This document shows, piece by piece, positions 1 to 8,827 of a stretch of 64,000 nt of DNA (within the stretch, counting starts at the first letter, position 1; every line of letters begins with the position of its first letter). The notes beneath the pieces were generated by a model that was not told the origin of the DNA, did no database searches, and saw only the letters and a program-made list of their open reading frames with translations. This DNA is from UBA1479 sp964012715 (GTDB taxonomy: Bacteria; Pseudomonadota; Alphaproteobacteria; Rhodospirillales; Casp-alpha2). The translations under genes and the position numbers were made by a program. Where the stretch lies: assembly GCA_964012715.1 (NCBI GenBank), contig CAXGUG010000003.1:25621-89620 (forward strand), in the 5' to 3' direction.

Positions 1-1026
1 GGCGCGGAACGGCTTGCCGGTTTCCGGATTGATCAGGCGGTTCGGATCCTTGGTGTTGTATTTGTTGTAGAACAGGATCGTCGTCCGAAGGTCCTTGAAG
101 ACGCCGTTGTGCATGTAGGGGCCAGTCACCGCGACGTTGCGCAGGCTCGGGACTTTGAACTTGCCGGACTGCGCCCGGTCTTTCACTGCCGCGTTGTCCA
201 ACAAGCCATGATCGACGAAATCCGGTTTGGAGCCGTTGGCCTTGCGGACCGCCTCGTTCACCGGAATGCCGATGTTGTGAAACTGGTAGTTGGTGAAGGT
301 CTCGCCCTTCGCCGGCTGCATGGTATGCAACTGGTGGCATAGATTGCAGTTGGTGAATTGCTGGGAAAAGAACAGCAGCCGGCCCAGGTCTTCCTGATCC
401 GTCAATTTTGCTTCGCCGCGCAGATATCGGTCGTACTTCGAATCAAATGGCGCGAATTCCTGCGTCTGCTCGAATGCCGCAATGGCCTGGGTCATCGCCG
501 CATAGGCGGCATTCGTGTCTTCCCGGACCTTGGGGCCGAACAGCTTGGCGAAGGCCGTGACGTAATCCGCATTTTCCCACAGCCGCGCCACGACCGAGGC
601 CTTGTCCGGCATCCCCATTTCGATGGGGTTGAGCGGCGGGCCCCCGGCCTGTCCGGCAAGATCGGGTTCGCGTCCATCCAGGAACTGGCCCCCGACGTAT
701 TGCCCGGTCTTCACTTTGTGGAAGCGGGGAGAGAATTTGGCATAGGCGGCGGTCGGCGCGTTTCGGTCACCCAAGCTGGTGCCGTCGTCGCCCAAGGAGA
801 CGGCCTTGCCGACCTCGGTTTCGCGCGGATCGGTAAAGGCGAAATCGGGATTGTGACAGGTGGCGCAGGCTTGGCTGCGGTTCTTCGAGAGGTTGGTATC
901 GAAGAACAAGGCCTTGCCCAGGTCTTCCTTGGTGGCGATGTCTCCGGCGCTGGTTGCGTGAGAGGGCGCCAGTACAGCGGCCGCCAACAACAAGGCGCCC
1001 GCGAAAGCGGAATAAGGTCGGGTCAC
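1..1026 (-). CDS. di-heme cytochrome c peroxidase (MauG/CcpA family), 3' end outside window
   Basis: Reduces hydrogen peroxide in the periplasm using electrons from small c-type cytochromes. Reading leftwards from a GTG start at 1026, the frame is open to the window edge (342 codons, no stop). A signal peptide (about residues 1-27) is followed by two haem-binding CxxCH motifs, CATCH at residues 54-58 and CNLCH at 227-231. The segments GGQFLDGREPDLAGQ and VTGPYMHNGVFKDLRTT are characteristic of bacterial cytochrome c peroxidases. I saw no clear Shine-Dalgarno at the GTG, so the start is moderately sure. An FNR-like box lies 66-79 bp upstream, as expected for a gene induced when oxygen is low. 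A MauG-like maturation enzyme is a less likely alternative. Confidence 0.9.
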   Translation of the reverse strand, partial: MTRPYSAFAGALLLAAAVLAPSHATSAGDIATKEDLGKALFFDTNLSKNRSQACATCHNPDFAFTDPRETEVGKAVSLGDDGTSLGDRNAPTAAYAKFSPRFHKVKTGQYVGGQFLDGREPDLAGQAGGPPLNPIEMGMPDKASVVARLWENADYVTAFAKLFGPKVREDTNAAYAAMTQAIAAFEQTQEFAPFDSKYDRYLRGEAKLTDQEDLGRLLFFSQQFTNCNLCHQLHTMQPAKGETFTNYQFHNIGIPVNEAVRKANGSKPDFVDHGLLDNAAVKDRAQSGKFKVPSLRNVAVTGPYMHNGVFKDLRTTILFYNKYNTKDPNRLINPETGKPFRA

Positions 1027-1091
1027 AATGAAGCTCGTGGAATTGAGTTAAATGCTAATGCGTCTTGTTATCACTTTTCGGCGAAAAGATG

Positions 1092-1105
1092 TTGATCTAA
1101 ATCAC
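1092..1105 (-). promoter_or_regulatory. candidate FNR/Anr box upstream of the cytochrome c peroxidase
   Basis: TTGATCTAAATCAC matches the FNR consensus TTGAT-N4-ATCAA at nine of ten fixed positions. Its centre is 72.5 bp upstream of the GTG at 1026, so a class II activator position (-41.5) would put transcription start near 1057 with a leader of about 30 nt. It sits in the short gap between the symporter stop and the peroxidase start. Function is inferred. Confidence 0.55.
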
Positions 1106-1116
1106 CCCAGCCCGGA

Positions 1117-2445
1117 TTACAGGCCTTTGATCAGGACCCAGGCGACCGCCGCCGGGGCGACGAACCGGCAGATGAACACCCAGACCCGGACCAGGGGAAA
1201 CGGGTGCGTGCCGTCGGATTGGGCTTCTTCAATGGCGCGGGCAGTGATCGACCAGCCGACGAACAAGGCGATCAATACCCCGCCCAGCGGCAGCATGATG
1301 TTCGAGGCCAGATAATCCATGGCATCCAGGAACCCCTTGCCCCCGACCTTGAGGTCGGACCATGGACCCAGTGACAGGGCAGACGGAATGCCGAGCGCCC
1401 AAATGACGGCCCCCGCGATAACGACGCCCCAGCGCCGCGAGATGCCGCGTTCGTCGATCAGATAGGCGACGACAGGCTCCAGGATCGACACGGCGGAGGT
1501 CAGGGCGGCGATCGCCAACAATGCAAAGAACATAAAGGCGAAGGCCTGACCCAGGGGCATCTGCGCGAACACGGCGGGCAGGGTGATGAAGGTCAGTCCG
1601 GGCCCGGACGCCGGGTCGAAGCCGAATGCGAAGACAGCAGGCAGGATCATGAACCCGGCGATCACGGCGAACGCCGTATCCAAAAAGGTCACTTGTGCCG
1701 CGGTGCGCGGCAGGTTGACCTGTTTGTCCAGGTAGCTGGCGTAGGTCAGCATCGCGCCCATGCCCAGGGACAGGGAAAAGAAAGCCTGCCCCAGGGCGGC
1801 GTTGACCGTGTCCCAGGTGACCTTGGAAAAGTCGGGGGTCAGGAAAAAGGCGATCCCTTTCTCTGCGCCGTCCAAGGTGACCGCGCGCACTGCCAGAACA
1901 ACAACGAGAACCGCCAGAATGGGCATAAGGATGCGCGACGCCCGCTCGATCCCGCCGCGCACGCCGCCGGCGATGACGCCAGCGGTCAGCACCATGAACA
2001 GAGTGTGGAAACCGATCACGCCCCAGGGCTCGGAAATGAACCCGCCGAACGTTGCGCCCAGGGCTTTCGGATCGCTATGCGCCAACGCGCCGGTCGCGGC
2101 CTTGACCGCATAGGCGATGGTCCAGCCGCCGACCACGGAATAAAAGGACAGGATCACGAAACCGGCCAGAACGCCCAGGCCCCCGGCGGCGGCCCAGGGC
2201 CCGCCCTTCAGGGCGCGGAACGAGCCGACGGGGTTGCGTTGCCCGGCGCGGCCGATGGCGAACTCGGCCAGCATCACCGAAAAGCCGATGGAAAAGACGA
2301 AGGCCAGGTAAATCAGCAGGAACGCCCCGCCGCCGCTTTGCCCGGTCATGTAGGGAAATTTCCAGATGTTGCCCAGCCCCACGGCGGAGCCGGCGGCAGC
2401 CAGAACGAAGCCCAACCGGGTGGCGAAATGGTCGCGAGACTGCAT
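1117..2445 (-). CDS. sodium-dependent transporter, NSS (SNF) family
   Basis: Inner-membrane secondary transporter that couples Na+ entry to uptake of an amino acid or similar solute. The N-terminal segment GSAVGLGNIWKFPY is the unwound first helix of LeuT-fold NSS proteins that binds Na+ and substrate, and QAFFSLSLGMGAMLTYASY fits the sixth helix. At 442 residues with about eleven hydrophobic helices, it belongs to the shorter bacterial NSS type. The ATG at 2445 is preceded by AGGGGAA at a suitable distance. It stands alone: the chemoreceptor downstream has its own leader. Substrate cannot be told from sequence. Confidence 0.93.
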   Translation of the reverse strand: MQSRDHFATRLGFVLAAAGSAVGLGNIWKFPYMTGQSGGGAFLLIYLAFVFSIGFSVMLAEFAIGRAGQRNPVGSFRALKGGPWAAAGGLGVLAGFVILSFYSVVGGWTIAYAVKAATGALAHSDPKALGATFGGFISEPWGVIGFHTLFMVLTAGVIAGGVRGGIERASRILMPILAVLVVVLAVRAVTLDGAEKGIAFFLTPDFSKVTWDTVNAALGQAFFSLSLGMGAMLTYASYLDKQVNLPRTAAQVTFLDTAFAVIAGFMILPAVFAFGFDPASGPGLTFITLPAVFAQMPLGQAFAFMFFALLAIAALTSAVSILEPVVAYLIDERGISRRWGVVIAGAVIWALGIPSALSLGPWSDLKVGGKGFLDAMDYLASNIMLPLGGVLIALFVGWSITARAIEEAQSDGTHPFPLVRVWVFICRFVAPAAVAWVLIKGL

Positions 2446-2542
2446 GGCGTTCCCCTAGTTCCCCAACATTAGACAATGCCGAGACTTAGACCAGGAACAA
2501 GGCGGTCTCAAGTTCGATAGGCGATCGTGTCTGGGAGAAGGT

Positions 2543-2568
2543 CTCCCCGCCCGGCGTTGCGCGGGGAG
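2543..2568 (-). terminator. possible terminator hairpin after the chemoreceptor gene
   Basis: Arms CTCCCCGC and GCGGGGAG (8 bp) flank a 10-nt loop just beyond the chemoreceptor stop at 2579. No T-run follows on the minus strand, so an intrinsic terminator is only possible. Confidence 0.3.
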
Positions 2569-2578
2569 CCGGAAAGCG

Positions 2579-4594
2579 TTATGCGGCGCGGACGTTGCTC
2601 AGGAAGTCGCGCACCAGACCGTTCAGAACTTCGGCCTGGGTGGACAATTCCCTCGATGCGTTGAGGACCTCATGTGCTGCCCCGCCCGTGGCATCCACGG
2701 CGTCCGAGACACCCTGAATGTTGGAAGTCATCTCCCGCGTGCCTTCGGACGTTTGTTCGATGTTACGGGCGATTTCCTGGGTCGCGGCTTGTTGTTCCTC
2801 GACGGCGGCGGAAATGCTGCTGCCGACATGATTGATGTCGCGGATCGTATTGGCGATCAGCTCGATGGCCGCCGCGGCTTCCTTCGTCGCGTTTTGCACG
2901 CTGCCGATCTGCGAGCTGATTTCCTCGGTCGCGCGGGCGGTCTGGCTGGCCAGATTCTTGACCTCGCTGGCCACGACGGCAAATCCCTTGCCGGCGTCAC
3001 CGGCACGGGCCGCCTCGATCGTGGCGTTCAACGCAAGCAGATTGGTCTGCTCGGCGATGTCGGTGATCATGTCGACCACCGTGCCGATCCGTTCCGCCGT
3101 TTCGACCAGGCTTTGGACCTGTTGCGTGGTCTGCGCGGCCTGGGTTTCGGCATCGCCCGCCATGCGGCTGGACTCGACGACCTGACGGCCGATCTCGTTG
3201 ATCGAGCTAGACAACTCTTCGGTCGCCGAGGCGACGTTCTGAACGTTCTGCGACGCCTGGTTGGAGGCGGCGGCGACCGCACCGGCGCGATCATTGGCAT
3301 CGGACGCCGTGCCGGTCAGCGTTTCGGCCGAGGCCTGCATTTCCGTCGCGGCGGATGACACGGTGTTGACCACGCCGCCGACGCTGGCGTCGAAGTCGTC
3401 GGCCAGCTTCAACATCGCGGCCTTGCGGTCCGCTGCGGCACGGCGCTCTGCTTCGGCTTGTTCGGCCTCCAGGCGCTTGACCTCAATGACGTTGCTTTTG
3501 AACACCTGCACCGCGGCGGCCATCTTGCCGATCTCATCGCCATGGTCCTGGCCGGGAATGTCGGTTTCGAGATCGCCGTCGGCAAGGCGCCCCATGGCGC
3601 CGGTGATGGCTTTGACCGGGCCGGATAGGCCGGTGCCGATCAGCCAAGCCGCCAGAATGCCGAAGATCAAAGCCGCACCCGACACAATACCGGCAACCTG
3701 CACGGATTTGTCGATCGCGGCGGTTGCGGCGGGGCCAAGGGTGTCCTGCTCTTTCTTGACGGCCAGCTTCAGCTCTTCCATGTGCTTGGCGACGTTCGGT
3801 CCGATCACGGAAAGCGTTCCGTTGAAGATCGCGTTCTGGGCGTTGATCGTCTCGTTGACGGCCATGAAGTCCATTTCGTATTTGGCGTGAAGCATCTTCG
3901 CTTCGCTGGCGTACTTTCGCAGGGGATTGTCTTCCAACGCGTCCATCAACTCGCTCATGGTCTCCTTCACGGCGGCGGAATCCGCCATCGCCTGTTCGAA
4001 GGATTTCTTGTCGTTGTTGACCAGGAACATGGCCACGGACAACCGCATCAGCAGCAGAGAACGCAGGGTCGCGCCAGCGCGGAAGGCGGCGGCGGCATCG
4101 TTGCTTTCATAGGCGTTACGCATGACCAGGGTCAGGTCGCGTTCCGCTTTGGGGCCGGTCATGCTGAGCGAATTCTTGACCAGATCGTCGCGCTTCACCT
4201 GAAGCTTGGTGATCTCTTCGAAGCCGTTCAGGTATTCCTGCATCTGGGCGCTGGTTTGCGTCGCGATTTCCTTCAGATCGGGGCGGTGCACCATCTTTGC
4301 CAAATCGGTCGAAAACGCCAATGCGGCGTTCGCGCGTGTTTCAGCAGCCTTTTTGTAATCGTCCGACGGTTGGCGCATGTAGTTGAAGACAGCGAGACGC
4401 GCCTCCAAAAGGTTTGCCTGTACGCGACCGGCTTCGTTGGTTTGACGAGCGATGTCTCGGTAGTTGTGGAAATTGTCCTTGGCGGAAAACAGCCCCTTTC
4501 CACTGAACCCGGCGACGGCGATCAGCAGCACCAGGACGATGCCGAACCCGCCGAAGACCTTGGCGGAAATGTTGATATTTTTAAGCGCTCCCAT
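2579..4594 (-). CDS. methyl-accepting chemotaxis protein with HBM-type sensor domain
   Basis: Membrane chemoreceptor that signals to CheA/CheW. The chosen ATG at 4594 (MGALKNINISAKVFGG) is preceded by AAGGGG; a longer frame from 4657 has no such site. Order: TM1 about 8-32, an all-helical periplasmic region of about 270 residues resembling the helical bimodular (HBM) sensor, TM2 near 300-320, a HAMP linker (PVKAITGAMGRLADGD) and the signalling hairpin whose tip reads EQTNLLALNATIEAARAGD. Length is 671 residues. The C terminus lacks a CheR-tethering pentapeptide. HBM receptors often sense organic acids; the ligand is unknown here. No che genes are in the window, so this is an orphan receptor. 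Confidence 0.93.
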   Translation of the reverse strand: MGALKNINISAKVFGGFGIVLVLLIAVAGFSGKGLFSAKDNFHNYRDIARQTNEAGRVQANLLEARLAVFNYMRQPSDDYKKAAETRANAALAFSTDLAKMVHRPDLKEIATQTSAQMQEYLNGFEEITKLQVKRDDLVKNSLSMTGPKAERDLTLVMRNAYESNDAAAAFRAGATLRSLLLMRLSVAMFLVNNDKKSFEQAMADSAAVKETMSELMDALEDNPLRKYASEAKMLHAKYEMDFMAVNETINAQNAIFNGTLSVIGPNVAKHMEELKLAVKKEQDTLGPAATAAIDKSVQVAGIVSGAALIFGILAAWLIGTGLSGPVKAITGAMGRLADGDLETDIPGQDHGDEIGKMAAAVQVFKSNVIEVKRLEAEQAEAERRAAADRKAAMLKLADDFDASVGGVVNTVSSAATEMQASAETLTGTASDANDRAGAVAAASNQASQNVQNVASATEELSSSINEIGRQVVESSRMAGDAETQAAQTTQQVQSLVETAERIGTVVDMITDIAEQTNLLALNATIEAARAGDAGKGFAVVASEVKNLASQTARATEEISSQIGSVQNATKEAAAAIELIANTIRDINHVGSSISAAVEEQQAATQEIARNIEQTSEGTREMTSNIQGVSDAVDATGGAAHEVLNASRELSTQAEVLNGLVRDFLSNVRAA

Positions 4595-4705
4595 GACGCG
4601 TGGCCCCTTGTCGTATTCCAGTCGTTTAGTTTTCTGGTTGCGGCAAGCAATGCCCACGCCAACGCCGCGTGGGCGTAGGTTGAAACTGCTTAGCCGTTCG
4701 GATTT

Positions 4706-4713
4706 TTATCGGC
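4706..4713 (-). promoter_or_regulatory. possible sigma-28 -10 element upstream of the chemoreceptor
   Basis: Read on the minus strand, this is GCCGATAA, a perfect match to the flagellar sigma-28 -10 element. The expected TAAA 15 bp upstream is not present (CGCA there), so the promoter is tentative. It would give a leader of about 105 nt before the ATG at 4594. Confidence 0.3.
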
Positions 4714-4936
4714 GGGTATATCCGCCTATGCGAATCTCATCCGTATGCCCCCTGAATTCACCTGTCCAAGAATCCCCCCCACAGGATTCAGCATTGTGCG
4801 ATCAGTCTTAAAAATGGGTACATGCATATTCGGTGATGCGCAATACACCTTAAGTATTGGGTAATTCAGGGATTTCTCAATACAGAGAAGGGGCGCGGAT
4901 ATGCTCGGTCAGCGATCTTCGTTTGTACCTACGCGG

Positions 4937-5866
4937 TCAAAAAAGGCTGCGTGCGATTACAAGTGTTATCGGAACGGTGATCAAGCTGAGCAGCGTCTGC
5001 AGCGTAATCATGCCGGCGACGAGGGGGGCGTCACCACCCATTTCCCGAGCGATGGTGAACGAGGACGATGCCGTCGGCATGGCCGCGAAGATGGCGATGA
5101 TGTAGGCAGGCACGCCGGTGATGCCGAGGGTCCAGCACATGGCAAGGGCCGCCGAGGGAAAGACCAGGAATTTGACCGTCGTGGCGATGGCGATGGGGCC
5201 GACGGCGGCGCGCATTTCCCGCACGCGGATGTTCGCGCCGACCGCCAGCAGAACGATGGGCAGTGCGGCCCGGCCCAGCATCTCGGCGGTTTCGTGAACC
5301 ACGGGGATGACACCAATGTTCAGGATGTTGACCCCGACCCCCAAGATGACCGACAGGATCAACGGATTGCGCGCCAGATCCTTGGCCACCGGCCGCCACA
5401 ATCCGCCGGGACCGCCATGGCGGAGCATGACGTTCATCAGGCTGATGACCAAAATGTTGGTCGGCGGGATCAAAGTCGCCGTCATCGCCGCAGCCAGGGC
5501 CAGGCCTTCCAGGCCGAACAGGCGTTCGGCGATGGCCAGCGCGATGAAGGTATTGTGGCGCGCCGCGCCCTGCAGAATGCTGGTGCCTTGCGCCCCTTTG
5601 AAGCCGAATAGCCGCCCGACGATCAACGAGGTCGCGACCGCCGCCACCAACCCGGTCAGGATCGAGGCCGCGAAGGGCCCCAACAGGTCTCCCGACAGGT
5701 CCGAGGTCGAGGTCTTGTAGAAAAGCAAACTCGGGAACAGCACCCAGTAAACCAGCTTGTCGTTCAGGTTCCAGAACTTGACCGAGGGAATGCCGTTGCG
5801 GCGCAGCAGGTTGCCCAGCACGATCAGGACGAAAATGGGCAGGATCGACCACAGAATGTGAAGCAT
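4937..5866 (-). CDS. AEC-family transporter (auxin efflux carrier-like permease)
   Basis: Inner-membrane permease of the AEC family, whose bacterial members move organic acids such as malate or malonate. The 309-residue protein is almost entirely hydrophobic, with about ten predicted helices, and starts with the typical HILWSILPIFVLIVLGNLLRR helix. The central segment NPLILSVILGVGVNI and the C-terminal half repeat are family-like. It follows the TauE/SafE gene on the same strand after about 108 bp. The 342 bp between this gene and the chemoreceptor start holds only the promoter candidate listed. Confidence 0.9.
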   Translation of the reverse strand: MLHILWSILPIFVLIVLGNLLRRNGIPSVKFWNLNDKLVYWVLFPSLLFYKTSTSDLSGDLLGPFAASILTGLVAAVATSLIVGRLFGFKGAQGTSILQGAARHNTFIALAIAERLFGLEGLALAAAMTATLIPPTNILVISLMNVMLRHGGPGGLWRPVAKDLARNPLILSVILGVGVNILNIGVIPVVHETAEMLGRAALPIVLLAVGANIRVREMRAAVGPIAIATTVKFLVFPSAALAMCWTLGITGVPAYIIAIFAAMPTASSSFTIAREMGGDAPLVAGMITLQTLLSLITVPITLVIARSLF

Positions 5867-5974
5867 GGTGGCGCTCGCTTTTTTCTACCTGTTCAGGGCG
5901 CGGTTCCGACGCCGACGGTTTTGCGCCGCCGGGTCCAAAACTTCCACCAAAATCGAAAAGGCGAAGGCGAACGA

Positions 5975-6751
5975 TCAGGTCAGGGCGCGTCTGATCAGAT
6001 TGAGTCCGACCAGAAACAACAATACCAGCATCGCCTTGCGAAAGGCTTCTTCATTGATCCATTTGCGGATCTGTTCACCGACCAGGATACCGATCATCCC
6101 GGGCAGGCAGGCCGCCGCCGACAGCCAGACGTTGGATGGATTGAGCACGCCGTTCGACCAGTAGAACATGGTCAGGGGAATGGCCCCGGCGGTCCAGATC
6201 AAGGCGACGGTGCGGACCCATTCGTCCTTGGGCAGTTTCAACAGCACCAGATAGATCATCAAGGGCGGGCCCCAGATGGTGGTCAGGCCGCCCAATAGGC
6301 CGCCCATGGTGCCGGCGACCGGCCCGGCCCAACGTTCGGTTCCTGGCTTCAACGGTTCGGGCCGGGGCTTCCACAGGCTGGTTCCGGCGAAGATCGCGAC
6401 GCAGGTGCCCAGGACGATGAACAGAACCTTGGTGTCGAAGGCCGCCAGCATCAGCGACCCCAGCCAAAGGAACAACAGGAACGGGATCAGTAGGGGGGCG
6501 TGGCGCTTAATAGGGGCGAACAAGCTGCCTGCACGGGAGACTTGCCACAAGTTGGTGATCAGGATGGGGACGACCAACAGGGCGATGGCTTCGCGTGGTT
6601 CCAGCAGGTTGGCGGTAACGACGATCGAGACGGTGACGATCGGCAGGCCGACGCCCGAAATACCCTTGGTCATGCCACCGCCGAATACGGCCAAGGCGAT
6701 CAGCGCGAGCAATTCAGGCGGGTGGCCCAGCAGATCGGTCAGAAAGGCCAT
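5975..6751 (-). CDS. sulfite exporter TauE/SafE family protein
   Basis: Predicted anion exporter of the inner membrane; characterised relatives export sulfite, sulfoacetate or other organic anions. The 258-residue protein has about eight hydrophobic helices. The first segment (FGGGMTKGISGVGLPIVTV) and the later repeat (GTMGGLLGGLTTIWGPPLM) carry the paired Gly-rich motifs of the family. Its ATG begins 5 bp after the enolase-superfamily stop, so the two genes are probably one transcript and the permease may move a substrate or product of that enzyme. It lies about 13 kb from the taurine cluster, so a role in sulfite export is not implied by position. Confidence 0.88.
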   Translation of the reverse strand: MAFLTDLLGHPPELLALIALAVFGGGMTKGISGVGLPIVTVSIVVTANLLEPREAIALLVVPILITNLWQVSRAGSLFAPIKRHAPLLIPFLLFLWLGSLMLAAFDTKVLFIVLGTCVAIFAGTSLWKPRPEPLKPGTERWAGPVAGTMGGLLGGLTTIWGPPLMIYLVLLKLPKDEWVRTVALIWTAGAIPLTMFYWSNGVLNPSNVWLSAAACLPGMIGILVGEQIRKWINEEAFRKAMLVLLFLVGLNLIRRALT

Positions 6752-6755
6752 GGGT

Positions 6756-7841
6756 TTATGCCGCGATCCGTTGGGTTTCTTGGGCCAGCGCGTCCAGCGC
6801 CGCGTCGTCGATCAACTGGGGCGCGCCCGGGGTCAGGATCATGGCCCCGCCATCGACCCCGATCGGATCGACGAACAGTCCTTGGTGCGGCTTAAGGAAT
6901 CCGTTCATTTCACCCGCGTTGTCGATATGCGTGCGGGCGATACAGGCCTCCATCCAGCAACCCGGGTCGGCGGCGACGCCGTTGCCCAGCACCGGCTCCA
7001 TCCCCAATTCGCGGATGTGCGTCAGCTGCGCGGCCAGATTGGCGAGCGATCCCGCCTTCATCAGTTTCAGTTTCACGAACCGCGCCGCGCCGCTTTCCGC
7101 CGCCCGTTCGATCTCCGCCGGGCCGTAGATGCTTTCGTCCAACATCATCGCCACGGGTGAGATGTCGGACACGGCCTTTGCCGCGTCCCAGTCGTCCATG
7201 TGGCAGGGTTGTTCGAACAGTTCGATATGGTCCGGAGCCAGGCGCCGGGTAAACGCCAGGGCGTCGGCCTGGCTGTACCCCTGGTTGCCGTCGATGCGCA
7301 GTTTCAAGGGGGCGCCCGCCATCCGTTCGACCCGATCCTGGATGAACTTCAGGCGCGTGGCGTCGGCTTCCCAATCGAAGCCGACCTTGACCTTGATCGT
7401 GCCGTATCCGGCCTGGCGGTGGCGCTCCAACTCCTCGGCGATGCCTGCGTCATCCATGGCGTTGAGGATCGCCAGCAACGGCACGCGGGTTTCCTCGGTG
7501 ATGGTCAGGAAGGAACTGCCCTCGGCCATCTCGATGGCGGTGACCATGGCCGATACGGTGAAAGGCGCCGCTTTGTGGCGGGTCAGGGCGTGGTTCTTGG
7601 CGCTCTCGCTATCCAGGCCGCGCAGCGTATCGGCCAGGGATTGCGCTTCGGCCCAGGCCCCATCGACCGTTTCCGGGGTGTAACCGGTGAGGATCGTCGC
7701 TTCGCCGAAACCTTGCTCGCCCCCGTCGCCCGATACGGACACCAGGATCGTGTCGAATGCCGTAACCGGGCCAAACGACAGCTTGTAGGGAACCTTCAAG
7801 GGAAGGGACAGGCGGCGCAGGGTGATCTGGGAAAGTTTCAT
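6756..7841 (-). CDS. mandelate racemase/muconate lactonizing enzyme-family protein
   Basis: Enolase-superfamily enzyme that abstracts an alpha-proton next to a carboxylate. The N-terminal capping domain spans about residues 1-125. The barrel has the family residues in order: KVKVG (catalytic KxK lysines), RIDGNQGY (metal Asp), LFEQP (metal Glu), MLDES (metal Asp) and KLKLMKAG (second catalytic lysine). Two opposed lysines place it in the MLE/dipeptide-epimerase subgroup rather than mandelate racemase. Length 361 is normal. It is first in a tight pair with the TauE/SafE permease. Possible activities include cycloisomerase, dipeptide epimerase or N-acylamino acid racemase. DgcA at 40537 is a second enolase-superfamily member. 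Confidence 0.88.
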   Translation of the reverse strand: MKLSQITLRRLSLPLKVPYKLSFGPVTAFDTILVSVSGDGGEQGFGEATILTGYTPETVDGAWAEAQSLADTLRGLDSESAKNHALTRHKAAPFTVSAMVTAIEMAEGSSFLTITEETRVPLLAILNAMDDAGIAEELERHRQAGYGTIKVKVGFDWEADATRLKFIQDRVERMAGAPLKLRIDGNQGYSQADALAFTRRLAPDHIELFEQPCHMDDWDAAKAVSDISPVAMMLDESIYGPAEIERAAESGAARFVKLKLMKAGSLANLAAQLTHIRELGMEPVLGNGVAADPGCWMEACIARTHIDNAGEMNGFLKPHQGLFVDPIGVDGGAMILTPGAPQLIDDAALDALAQETQRIAA

Positions 7842-8058
7842 GATTTTGGGCGGGTCCCGGCATTGGGTTGGTATATTCGCTTTATATCATAACGTGTTCG
7901 GCCCAGGTCGCCAGTTATCTTGCGGGTGATCGGGGCGGTATTCTGGTCGGCAATTTAGACCTGGGGATGCTTGGCCCTGGTTCTCCGGCGGGCCTGGTTT
8001 ATAATGCCCTGGGGCTGGGTCGGAGAGGCCTTCACATCCACTGCGAGGACCGAAATCG

Positions 8059-8736
8059 ATGAGTGAACAGAACGACAAGAACACGACGGCGAAACCGGCC
8101 GCAGCCAAGGCGGCAGATAAGCCGGCCGATAAGCCTGCGGCGAAACCGGCCGATAAGGCGACCGACAAGCCCGCAGCCGAGGCAAAGGCCGCGCCGAAGG
8201 AAGCCAACAGCGCCGCGACCCTGTGGAAGCGCGTTGCCTTGGCCCTGTTCGTTGTTGCCGGTCTGGCTGCCGTCGCGGCGGTCGATTTCGCATCGGACGC
8301 TTCGAAATTGCGCGGTGACATGACGGCCCTGCGCGCCGAAGTCGCTGGCGAACGCGCGGCCTTGAAGGCCGAACAGGACAAGTTCATGAAGGAGTCGGCG
8401 GACATCGCCGATGCCGTGGCCAAGGCCAAGGAAGAACTGGCGGCGACCCAGTCGGAGATCGACAAGCGCCGGGCCGAGGTGCAGGAACTGGAAACCAAGC
8501 TGTCCGGCTTGTACACCGAGACCAAGGCGGCCTTGGAAGCGGCCTCTGAAGCGGCGCAGAAACAGGCCGATACCCAGGCGGCGCTGGATAAGCTGGTGGC
8601 GGAACGGGACAAGCTGACCGCCAAGATCAAGGCCGGTCAGGAAAACCTGGCGGCGTTGGAAAAAGACGCCGATTCCATGATGCAGGGCCTGAAGGAAACG
8701 ATTTCTCGGATCAAGGGCGCGCTCGACAAGCTCTAG
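8059..8736 (+). CDS. single-pass coiled-coil membrane protein with Lys/Ala/Pro-rich N terminus
   Basis: No family recognised. The first ~55 residues are a low-complexity Lys/Ala/Pro stretch with imperfect repeats of the type KPADKPA. A single hydrophobic helix follows at about 60-80, then roughly 140 residues of continuous heptad-like coiled coil rich in Glu, Lys, Ala and Gln (for example ELAATQSEIDKRRAEVQELE). The topology suggests a cytoplasmic tail and an extracytoplasmic, or inverted, coiled-coil rod, as in structural or tethering proteins. The ATG at 8059 begins the only long frame. It is divergent from the enolase-superfamily gene across about 217 bp. Confidence 0.75.
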   Translation: MSEQNDKNTTAKPAAAKAADKPADKPAAKPADKATDKPAAEAKAAPKEANSAATLWKRVALALFVVAGLAAVAAVDFASDASKLRGDMTALRAEVAGERAALKAEQDKFMKESADIADAVAKAKEELAATQSEIDKRRAEVQELETKLSGLYTETKAALEAASEAAQKQADTQAALDKLVAERDKLTAKIKAGQENLAALEKDADSMMQGLKETISRIKGALDKL

Positions 8737-8827
8737 GAACCGGATACCTCCTGCCTATATGCTGGGAATGTGAATAAAAGAACGGCCGTCGGCATCTGTC
8801 GGCGGCCGTGAAGCTTGGGGTTAGGAA

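Noticed and set aside
8050..8200. Lys/Ala/Pro-rich coding repeats as histone H1-like DNA-binding protein
   Set aside because: The following hydrophobic helix and long coiled coil indicate a membrane-anchored protein instead.
8782..8809. Hairpin ACGGCCG/CGGCCGT as terminator after the coiled-coil gene
   Set aside because: No T-run follows; the stem is short, so I did not list it as a feature.
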